Part shown: positions 1-6,111 of the stretch, piece by piece
Numbering within the stretch: the stretch's first letter is position 1
Layout: each line of letters opens with the position of its first letter
Source: Eubacteriales Family XIII. Incertae Sedis bacterium
Lineage (GTDB): Bacteria > Bacillota_A > Clostridia > Peptostreptococcales > Anaerovoracaceae
DNA length: 6,227 nt
Direction: 5' to 3'
Assembly: GCA_031280075.1 (NCBI GenBank)
Contig: JAITHG010000108.1
Location: 1-6,227 of the forward strand
The notes under the pieces: generated by a model
What the model was told of the DNA's origin: nothing
Databases searched by the model: none
What the model saw: only the letters and a program-made list of their open reading frames with translations
Made by a program: the position numbers and the translations under genes

Positions 1-1183
1 TGATCGGTGTCGTGACGGCGGGGATGCTCCAGATGTTCCCCGTCGCGAAGCACACCAGCCCGATGACGACGAAGGCGATGGCAGGGATGAGGGCGGCGTT
101 CATAAGGGGCCCTGCCACCTCGATGATGTAGTCGGGCAGCCCGATCAGCAGCATGGACTCCCGGTAAAACAACGAAGTTACGAGGACGACGGCAATGAAG
201 AGCATGTCCTCAAGCCCCTTGAAGCAGCAGTCGAGCAGTTTGCTGAAGGACATGAGTCTCGTCGGAAGATAGAGCGCAAAGCAGGACAGGATGCCACCGA
301 CCACGCCCCAGAGGATGTCGCCGCGCCAGATGGTGAGGCCGATCACGACCGCCATCGGGACGGCGAACGCCCAGAGATGGGGCTGCGTGTCGCGCACGAC
401 CACGTCTTTTTCCTCCTTGACGGAGATCGCGCCCAGCTGCTCCTTGAACCCCTCCTGGTTGAGGATGTCGCTGTTCGGGGACCAGAGCTTGCCGGTCTCG
501 GCGACGCGCCTGTACGCCTTCTTGATCCCGCCCATCCGAGGGATGACCCCGAGGATGACGAAGGGCACGATGAGTACGCAGAGGAAGGGATAGAAGAAAA
601 ATGGCATGATGCGATAATAGATCTCGCTGCCCGTCGCCCCGACCACCGATGCCTCCGGCTGTGCCTCGAAGATGCCTGAAAAGTACACGACCCATGCGGA
701 TATTGGTATGATAACACAAACAGGCGCGGAGGTCGTGTTGATCACGTAGGTGAGCATCTCCCTCGGAACCTTCTTTTCGTCCGTGAGCGGCATGACCGTG
801 TTGGCGGTCACGAGGATGCTCAGGTAGTCGTCCACGAAGATGACGACCCCACAGAGCCACGTGAAGAGCAGCGACTGCCGCTCGGTCTTCAGGTACTTTC
901 TTGCCATTACGCCGATTGCAAGCGCGCCCTTGGACTCGCGGAGCAGCTGTACGAGCGCCCCGAAGAGCAGGCAGATGATGACGATGTAGTTGTTGTCCCA
1001 GTCCGTGCTGGCATCCACGACTGCATCGAGTGTCGGCTGGATGAAGCCCAGCCTGTAGTACAGGATGTAGCCCAGCAGACCGGAGAGCAGGATCGCCAGG
1101 ATGCACTTGCGCGTCGCGAGCGCAAACGCCAAAAACGCGACTGCGGGAATGATCGAGAGAATACCAATGTTGCCGCCTTCCAT
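1..1183 (-). CDS. NhaC-family Na+/H+ antiporter-like transporter, 3' end outside window
   Basis: Polytopic inner-membrane protein. The window holds 394 codons from the ATG; the C-terminus is cut off, and NhaC proteins usually have about 450-500 residues. I read this frame directly by reverse-complementing the sequence. Hydrophobic segments lie at about residues 8-43 (two helices), 66-82, 105-128, 150-170, 192-214, 270-306, 328-347 and 362-381. The family signature is clear: FVDDYLS (116-122) with the Asp pair 118/119, then TANTVMPLTD and NTTSAPVCVIIPISAW (149-164), matching the NhaC pattern of a DDY helix followed by a TAAPVC/PISSW helix. A second re-entrant-like motif, FATGNIWSIPAV (379-390), stands where relatives have TGTSWGT. 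A soluble loop spans about 216-268. The gene diverges from the AraC regulator across 295 bp, which suggests common control. Known relatives exchange Na+ and H+, and some exchange organic acids such as malate for lactate. The true substrate here is unknown. I am confident of the family and not of the specificity. Confidence 0.88.
   Translation of the reverse strand, partial: MEGGNIGILSIIPAVAFLAFALATRKCILAILLSGLLGYILYYRLGFIQPTLDAVVDASTDWDNNYIVIICLLFGALVQLLRESKGALAIGVMARKYLKTERQSLLFTWLCGVVIFVDDYLSILVTANTVMPLTDEKKVPREMLTYVINTTSAPVCVIIPISAWVVYFSGIFEAQPEASVVGATGSEIYYRIMPFFFYPFLCVLIVPFVILGVIPRMGGIKKAYRRVAETGKLWSPNSDILNQEGFKEQLGAISVKEEKDVVVRDTQPHLWAFAVPMAVVIGLTIWRGDILWGVVGGILSCFALYLPTRLMSFSKLLDCCFKGLEDMLFIAVVLVTSLFYRESMLLIGLPDYIIEVAGPLMNAALIPAIAFVVIGLVCFATGNIWSIPAVTTPI
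1165..1173 (+). repeat. Partial third copy (9 bp) of the control-region repeat
   Basis: CAATGTTGC, identical to bases 4-12 of the 13-bp repeat at 1263 and 1351, lies inside the first codons of the transporter, about 42-50 bp downstream of its inferred transcription start. It may be a downstream operator, or it may be chance, since it also encodes residues 4-7. Confidence 0.3.
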
Positions 1184-1189
1184 GTATGT

Positions 1190-1195
1190 CCTCCT
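1190..1195 (-). promoter_or_regulatory. Ribosome binding site of the transporter
   Basis: On the minus strand a perfect AGGAGG, within GGAAGGAGGA, lies 6 nt before the ATG at 1183. This fixes the start codon of the transporter and supports this frame over the long overlapping reading frame on the same strand. Confidence 0.85.
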
Positions 1196-1221
1196 TCCAA
1201 ATCTGGTATCGCCTTATCCCA

Positions 1222-1227
1222 ATTGTA
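1222..1227 (-). promoter_or_regulatory. Candidate -10 box for the transporter
   Basis: TACAAT on the minus strand would start transcription near position 1215 and give a leader of about 32 nt. There is no good -35: the hexamer at 17 bp spacing reads TTTTTG. A weak -35 is what one expects of a promoter that needs an activator. One copy of the 13-bp repeat (1263-1275) lies about 48-60 bp upstream of the inferred start, a usual position for an AraC-type activator. This is inferred from sequence only. Confidence 0.35.
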
Positions 1228-1262
1228 GTGTTTTTACCCATCCCCAAAAAGCACTTCGTTGG

Positions 1263-1275
1263 TGACAATGTTGCT
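1263..1275 (+). repeat. 13-bp direct repeat, copy 1 (candidate operator)
   Basis: TGACAATGTTGCT is found identically at 1351-1363, 88 bp away. Copy 1 lies upstream of the extended -10 promoter (about 47-59 bp before its inferred start) and also upstream of the leftward candidate promoter. AraC-family proteins bind asymmetric direct repeats of about this size, so it is a likely operator for the neighbouring regulator. Confidence 0.6.
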
Positions 1276-1307
1276 TTTTACACGGCTGCTCTCGCCCTTT
1301 TCGGCTG

Positions 1308-1316
1308 TGTTATAAT
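1308..1316 (+). promoter_or_regulatory. Extended -10 promoter for the AraC regulator
   Basis: TGTTATAAT contains a consensus TATAAT (1311-1316) preceded by TG at the extended -10 position. No TTGACA-like hexamer is seen 16-18 bp upstream, which extended -10 promoters can tolerate. Transcription would start near 1322 and leave a 5' leader of about 157 nt containing repeat copy 2. Confidence 0.7.
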
Positions 1317-1350
1317 GAGAAATCGGCGCGGCAGCCCTAGATGCCATCGC

Positions 1351-1363
1351 TGACAATGTTGCT
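1351..1363 (+). repeat. 13-bp direct repeat, copy 2 (candidate operator)
   Basis: Identical to copy 1 at 1263-1275 and in the same orientation. It lies about 30 bp downstream of the inferred start of the regulator transcript, a place where bound protein would block transcription. The same core word ATGTTGC occurs again at 1409-1415, 53 bp further on. Together these would fit an autoregulated, looping arrangement of the araC kind (inference). Confidence 0.6.
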
Positions 1364-1478
1364 ATGAAATGTCAAGGCGCTGCATTGCTGTGATGCTTGA
1401 GTGTTGAGATGTTGCCCGGTTTGGATGATGAGATGCCGTGAAGCTGATACGCTGTGATACCAAGATAGGGGCAGGAGC

Positions 1479-3599
1479 ATGTTTACGAGGGAGATCAACC
1501 GGCTGGGCGAGATGAATGTCGGATTCAGGCTGCTTTCGATCCAGGACTGCGGTCTGCACATGCACAGCGCATACGAGCTCATCCTCGTCCTGCGCGGGCA
1601 GATCGGGGTGAAGTGCACCATCTTCGACTATACTCTGCAAGAGGGGGATGTCTTCATCGTGAACGTCAAGGAGCTGCATGCCTTCCGGCAGTGCAGCGAA
1701 GACAACCTCGTCCTCGTCCTGCACCTTGATCCCTACGCCTATCTGAGCATCTTCCCGGATCTGAACTACTACCTCTTCGTCTGCGACACGGGAGCCAGAC
1801 AGGGGCGTGGTCTGGAGGCAGTCCAGAGCCTGCGGAGGATCCTTATCGATCTGCTGTTCTCTGCCATCTCCACAGGGGCGCATGCGAAGACCGAGGCGGA
1901 GAAGCGAATCCTCGTGCTCATCAACTTCCTGATCAACCATTTCCAGATGTTCTACCTCGACCAGGCGGGCTACCACGGGTCGGGCGGAGACATAGACCCA
2001 CTCGAGCTGGAGCGGATCTCCAAGATCCAGGAATACATCTTCCGACACTACGCGGAGAAGGTCAGCCTCGAGGATCTGGCGCGCTCCCTCCATTTGAGCA
2101 GGTATTATGTCTCGCACCTGATCACGAACACGATCGGGCTGTCGATGACGGATTTTCTCGGGCTGACCCGGATCGAGCAGTCGGAGATCTTGCTGCTTTC
2201 GACGGACGACTCCATCGAGCGCATCGCGCTGCAGTGCGGTTTTTCGAACAAGCGGTACTACGAGAAGCATTTCAAGAAGTGGTTTGGCATCCTGCCGTCC
2301 GAGTACCGGGAGAACAACCGGGGCAGGCAGGCAGACCTGTACGATGAATACGACATCCATTCGGCCTTTTCGGAACAGGTCGCCCCGCTGTTGAAGCCCT
2401 TCCTGTCGGAGGGCGGGGGCAACGGCGCGGAGTCGCCCCGCATCGCTTCGCACACGGTGGACCTGTCCGCCAGCGGGCATCCCTTCCGGCACCCTTGGCA
2501 GGGGCGGCTCAACATCTCCGGGTGCGCGGTCGAGATGTTGCCGACGCTCCTGCACGCACTCGAGGCGGTGTGGAAGGACTTCCCGCTCGACACCCTACGC
2601 ATCTCGCTGCGCTCTTTGGCAGGGGCGGCGGGGATGCAGCCGGGGGCAGGGACTGCGGGTACGGCGAGGGCGCAGCCGGAGGCGTGGGCCGCGAACCCTT
2701 TCTGGGGCTATGTCGCCCGCGAAGGGATGCGCATCGAGCTCGCCGTCGGGCCGGAATGGCATGCCACAGAAAGCGGGCGTGCATGTCTGACCGATTTTTT
2801 TGCTTGCTGTCTGCAGATCTATGGGGCGGAAACACTAGGCAGGTGGACGCTGCTGCTCGACCTGCCACCCGGCGGCGCAGAGGCGCAGGGGCTGGCGAAC
2901 GGGTTTCGCCAAGCGCTGTCAGGAATCCGCGTCGAGGCGCAGGCGGCACGGCGCGCGGAAATCACTTATGCCTACGACTCCGGGCTACTCGTCCCCTACG
3001 TCATCGACAGTGCGCTGAAAGGCAGGCACGAAAGGCTCGAGCCGTTCTTGGAACTATGCGACTTCGACTCGTTTTCGCGAGGCACGGCACCGCCGAAGAA
3101 CACCGGGCTGCTCACCCGCTTCGGAGAGCGCAAGCCGCTCTACTACGCCTGGCACTTCCTGTCGTCGCTCGGCGAGGCGCTCGTCTCGCTGTCTGACGGT
3201 TGCGCCGTCACACGGCAAGGCGCGGACTTCCAGATCCTCGTCTACGACCACGGCAACCTCAATATGTCGTCCGAGCCTGCCACGCAGATGCAGCCTGCCT
3301 CCGTGACCTTGAAGCTCACGGGCATCACACAGCCGTACGCAGTCGTGCGGCGCTATCAAGACAGCGGGAGAAACCTCTTTGTGCAGCACGCCGACATGGG
3401 CTTCCCCGAACTGTTCTCCGCGCAGGAGGTCGGGCTGCTCAACCAGGCCACCATGCCGGAAGTGCGCTTTTCCACGCTCGATCCGTCCGGCGGCAAGCAA
3501 TTCCTGCAGGTGGCGCTGAACCCCTGCAGTTCGATGTTGATCGTTTTGAAGCAGCGCGAGCTGTCGCTCAGTCGAACGACAGCTCAGTCCGCCCGATAA
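1479..3599 (+). CDS. AraC-family regulator with cupin sensor and degenerate GH39-like C-terminal half
   Basis: Cytoplasmic DNA-binding regulator of 706 residues, over twice the usual 280-300. The N-terminal cupin covers about 15-85, with the HMHSAYELILVLRG strand and the EGDVFIVN turn (55-62) typical of this sensor fold. The AraC DNA-binding domain runs about 180-280: first helix-turn-helix near VSLEDLARSLHLSRYYVSHL, second near SIERIALQCGFSNKRYYEKHFKKWFGILPSEYR. Residues about 325-700 resemble GH39 beta-xylosidase-like modules fused to AraC regulators in Bacillota: VDLS near 327-330, an FFACCLQIYG stretch, and the end block GLLTRFGERKPLYYAWHFL then DFQILVYDHGN. The catalytic WNEP is replaced by DLPP (461-464), and the barrel is shortened, with an Ala/Gly-rich linker at about 380-405. 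It is probably a ligand-binding pseudoenzyme. The ATG at 1479 follows TAGGGG by 7 nt; an in-frame stop at 1455 leaves no earlier ATG. It likely controls the divergent transporter and perhaps the convergent GRE. Confidence 0.9.
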   Translation: MFTREINRLGEMNVGFRLLSIQDCGLHMHSAYELILVLRGQIGVKCTIFDYTLQEGDVFIVNVKELHAFRQCSEDNLVLVLHLDPYAYLSIFPDLNYYLFVCDTGARQGRGLEAVQSLRRILIDLLFSAISTGAHAKTEAEKRILVLINFLINHFQMFYLDQAGYHGSGGDIDPLELERISKIQEYIFRHYAEKVSLEDLARSLHLSRYYVSHLITNTIGLSMTDFLGLTRIEQSEILLLSTDDSIERIALQCGFSNKRYYEKHFKKWFGILPSEYRENNRGRQADLYDEYDIHSAFSEQVAPLLKPFLSEGGGNGAESPRIASHTVDLSASGHPFRHPWQGRLNISGCAVEMLPTLLHALEAVWKDFPLDTLRISLRSLAGAAGMQPGAGTAGTARAQPEAWAANPFWGYVAREGMRIELAVGPEWHATESGRACLTDFFACCLQIYGAETLGRWTLLLDLPPGGAEAQGLANGFRQALSGIRVEAQAARRAEITYAYDSGLLVPYVIDSALKGRHERLEPFLELCDFDSFSRGTAPPKNTGLLTRFGERKPLYYAWHFLSSLGEALVSLSDGCAVTRQGADFQILVYDHGNLNMSSEPATQMQPASVTLKLTGITQPYAVVRRYQDSGRNLFVQHADMGFPELFSAQEVGLLNQATMPEVRFSTLDPSGGKQFLQVALNPCSSMLIVLKQRELSLSRTTAQSAR
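3558..3585. other. Perfect 9-bp inverted repeat in the convergent gene overlap
   Basis: GAGCTGTCG (3558-3566) and CGACAGCTC (3577-3585) form a perfect stem around a 10-nt loop. The hairpin spans the region where the regulator and the GRE gene overlap tail to tail. Both gene ends are coded inside it, and neither strand has a T-tract after it, so it is not a classic intrinsic terminator. It could still act as a bidirectional pause, a weak terminator or a 3'-end stabiliser. The second arm recurs as GACAGCTC at 3620-3627, partly because both places encode the residues ELS. Confidence 0.45.
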
Positions 3600-6111
3600 G
3601 ATCGTCCTGCAGTTCCCTTGACAGCTCCGTGAAATAGGCGCTGTAACCCGCGATGCGCACGACCAGATCCTTGTAGCGCGTGGGATCCTTTTGGGCGGCG
3701 ACCATGGTTTCGCGCCCTACTACGCTGAACTGGCTCTGCATGCCGCTGTCCGCGAAATAGCCTTCCATGAGGGCGATCAGGTTTTCACGCCCTGTCTCGC
3801 CGGAGACCGCCGTCGGGGCGAACTTCCAGTTGAGGATGATGCCGTTGGCGATGCGGCTGTGGTCGAGCTTCGCGACGGATTTTGCCACAGCGGTCGGTCC
3901 CCTCCGGTCGTGGCTGCCTGCCGCTGTGTGCACGGGGCCTATGCAGTCCGACACGGGCTCGCCCGCCTTGCGCCCATCGGGTGTCGCTGACACCAGGCTG
4001 CCGTGGAGCACGTTGTTCGTGACCGAGAACACGCCGGGTTTGAAGTCGCCGCCGTGCGCCGTCGGACGGTGCTCGATGTGCTTGCAGTAGGTCGCCATGA
4101 CGAAGCGCGCCAACTCGTCTGCGTAGTCGTCGTCGTTGCCGTAGTGGTGCATGCGGTCGCCGTTCACGAGGGCGTAGAGCGGTTCGTGCCCCTCCCAGTT
4201 GTCGCGCAGCGCCGCGAGCATCTGTGCCCCGCTCACTGTCCCATCGTCGAACAGAACCTTCCGGATGACGGAGAGGCTGTCCGCCGTCGTACCGATGCCG
4301 ACCGCCTGCGGGCCGCTGTGGTTGTAGGTCGCGCTGCCAAGCGTGATGTCGACGCCCTTCTCGAGCGGACCTTCGACAAGCAGTGAGAGGTAAGGCAGCG
4401 GCTTGATGCGCTGCTGCGCCAAATCAATCTTGTGGATGCAGGAAAGGAGCATGTCCGTCCAGTATTTCATCTGGGTATCGTAGGAGGCGAGCACCTCGTC
4501 AAAGCTCTTGAACGTTTCGAGACTGCCGGTGTCCGGACCGAGGCTGCCGCCCGCGCCCGCACATTTTGCGTAAAACTGGCAGCCCTCGCCGCAATCGATG
4601 CAGCGCCCGCCGTTGATGGCAAGCTGCAAGATCTTCGCGAGGTTGACAGATCCTGAGTCGTGCCAGCCATAGGTCTTGCCCGGGATGGATGGCTCGACGC
4701 ATCCGATGCCGACGTAGTCACGCGCGTCCTCGAGGCTCGCGCCGTAGTCCAGGAGCGACTGCATCATAGGCGCGTCGTTGAAGATCTTCGGCTCGCCCGT
4801 GCCGATGCGGATGACGTTGAAGACCTTCGTCTTGAACTCCTTAGGGGAACCTTCATGCAGGCGCACGCCCATCCAGGGGTTCGGGATGCGCGTGTGCGCA
4901 TGCGCATCGAGCACCATGTAGGAGAGGTCGTTCGTGATGTCGTTCCCGTCCCGGTCCACGCCGCCGACATCGAGGGCAGTGCCGCCCATGATCGTCCCGC
5001 TCGAGAAAGTGATGGCAGCCGTGTCGCGGATCTTCCGCAGCTGGTGGATCTTCAGGAATGACAGCTCGATCAGCTCCTGCATGAACGCCCTGGTGTGCCG
5101 TCCCGACTCGATGTCCTGTTTATAAAATGGATAGAAGATCTCGTCGAAGCGCCCGTAGGTCACAGAATGCCCGTTTGCTTCTATGATAATCAAGGTGGTT
5201 GCGAACTGCCACAGCTGCACCGCCTGCCAGAAGTCCTGCGGTGCGCCTTCGGCGATCTGTGCGCAGTTTTCGGCTATGCGTTCCAGCTCCATCCGGCGCT
5301 CGCGATCCGGCTCTGCCTTCGCCTTCTCCCAAGCGAGACGACCGTAGCGCTCGATCCAGATGCGCACACCGTCGAGCATGATGAGCTCCGCCCTGTAGAA
5401 GTTCTCCTTCTCGATGTCCTCCGGGCGGTCTGCCGGGCACAGGAGCGCCATCCGCTCCTCTATCTCGCGCCGCAGCCCACCGAAGCCGATGCGCAGAAGC
5501 TTCGGGTAGTCCGCGCACACATGCCCTACACCGGCGTAGAGGAAGAGGCTTTCGAGCAGGACACCCTTGCCGAGGTGCGAGCCCTGCCGTTCCTTCTCCG
5601 TGTACATGGCGACACCTGCCTCCGAGACCGTCCTGCCCTTCCACTGCGGGGCGAGCCTGCGGATGTCCTCCTTGACCTGCTCGTCGATGACGTAACGGTC
5701 GTTCGTGCGATCCTCCATCGGGCGGTTGTCAAACTCGTCCACCAGCCAGTCGATGGAAAACTCCGGATAGACGGGCGCGCCGTTCGGGGGCGCAACCAGC
5801 TCGCCGACGAGCAACTCTCCCGGCCAGATCTCGATCTCGTAGCGGGAGAGAACTTCGCGCAGCGTCATCGCCCACTTCACGTTCTGCGAGTAGGCAGCGA
5901 ACTTCTCGAAACACTCGGTGACGATCTTCGCACGCTGGGTATCACAGGTGCTGTCCGTGTCCTTGAGCCAGCGCAGCAGGCGGTTGACGCGCGGGAACGG
6001 CGACGGTTCCTCCGTCAGCCCAGAGATGCCCACGCCCCATTCCTTGTCCCAGGGCTCGATGGCGAGCGGCGGGTTTTGCGGCGCTTTGAGGATGTCTTTG
6101 TTCGATTCCAT
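3568..6111 (-). CDS. Glycyl radical enzyme, glycerol/propanediol dehydratase-like
   Basis: Complete 847-residue cytoplasmic enzyme of the pyruvate formate-lyase superfamily: PFL-like barrel (about 40-690) and C-terminal glycine radical domain. The radical motif is VVRIAGYSAYF with Gly822; the thiyl loop is GIGCVEPSIPGKTYGWHD with Cys471 and Glu473. The single Cys followed by VEP excludes true pyruvate formate-lyase, which has CC. Residues matching the substrate contacts of B12-independent glycerol dehydratase are present: His197 in GVGHV, Ser316 in NGHSV and Asp485 in GWHD. A diol/polyol dehydratase is therefore likeliest; a PflD-like enzyme of unknown role is the alternative. Oddities are an N-terminal extension of about 35 residues and a four-Cys insertion, CX2CX3CX5C at 504-517. 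I chose the ATG at 6111 because AAGGAGG precedes it; a GTG at 6177 would add 22 low-complexity residues. The needed radical SAM activase is not in the window. Confidence 0.93.
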   Translation of the reverse strand: MESNKDILKAPQNPPLAIEPWDKEWGVGISGLTEEPSPFPRVNRLLRWLKDTDSTCDTQRAKIVTECFEKFAAYSQNVKWAMTLREVLSRYEIEIWPGELLVGELVAPPNGAPVYPEFSIDWLVDEFDNRPMEDRTNDRYVIDEQVKEDIRRLAPQWKGRTVSEAGVAMYTEKERQGSHLGKGVLLESLFLYAGVGHVCADYPKLLRIGFGGLRREIEERMALLCPADRPEDIEKENFYRAELIMLDGVRIWIERYGRLAWEKAKAEPDRERRMELERIAENCAQIAEGAPQDFWQAVQLWQFATTLIIIEANGHSVTYGRFDEIFYPFYKQDIESGRHTRAFMQELIELSFLKIHQLRKIRDTAAITFSSGTIMGGTALDVGGVDRDGNDITNDLSYMVLDAHAHTRIPNPWMGVRLHEGSPKEFKTKVFNVIRIGTGEPKIFNDAPMMQSLLDYGASLEDARDYVGIGCVEPSIPGKTYGWHDSGSVNLAKILQLAINGGRCIDCGEGCQFYAKCAGAGGSLGPDTGSLETFKSFDEVLASYDTQMKYWTDMLLSCIHKIDLAQQRIKPLPYLSLLVEGPLEKGVDITLGSATYNHSGPQAVGIGTTADSLSVIRKVLFDDGTVSGAQMLAALRDNWEGHEPLYALVNGDRMHHYGNDDDYADELARFVMATYCKHIEHRPTAHGGDFKPGVFSVTNNVLHGSLVSATPDGRKAGEPVSDCIGPVHTAAGSHDRRGPTAVAKSVAKLDHSRIANGIILNWKFAPTAVSGETGRENLIALMEGYFADSGMQSQFSVVGRETMVAAQKDPTRYKDLVVRIAGYSAYFTELSRELQDDLIGRTELSFD

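Larger units (their letters stand above)
1184..1478. other. Divergent intergenic control region between transporter and AraC regulator
   Basis: This 295-bp stretch has no gene. It is more AT-rich than its surroundings in its left half and contains the extended -10 promoter, the candidate leftward -10 box and both full copies of the 13-bp repeat. From the inferred rightward start (about 1322) to the regulator ATG the leader is about 157 nt. I see no riboswitch, tRNA or convincing terminator fold in it. The leader also has a loose run of TGATG/TGTTG-like words (about 1381-1440) without clear structure. Confidence 0.7.

Noticed and set aside
210..1268. A 352-codon open frame on the minus strand overlapping the transporter in another frame
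   Set aside because: Its translation is rich in Arg, His and Gly with no recognisable domain, while the alternative minus frame from 1183 gives a clear NhaC protein with membrane helices, motifs and a perfect ribosome binding site.
1370..1375. TTGACA on the minus strand as a -35 box for the transporter
   Set aside because: No -10-like hexamer lies 15-19 bp downstream on that strand, and it is nearly 200 bp from the gene.
1362..2555. A 397-codon open frame antisense to the AraC regulator
   Set aside because: It is a shadow of GC-rich codon use; the plus-strand frame has clear cupin and AraC domains, and the antisense product shows no known motif or ribosome binding site.
2495..2629. 14-bp direct repeat TTGGCAGGGGCGGC at 2495-2508 and 2616-2629
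   Set aside because: Both copies lie in the regulator coding sequence in different frames, encode unrelated residues and are very GC-rich, so coincidence or local slippage is more likely than a function.
3568..6111. Assignment of the enzyme as pyruvate formate-lyase, 4-hydroxyphenylacetate decarboxylase or choline lyase
   Set aside because: Pyruvate formate-lyase needs two adjacent Cys. The decarboxylase has a different loop after its Cys. Choline lyase lacks the PGKT.GWHD continuation seen here, which matches diol dehydratase-type enzymes.
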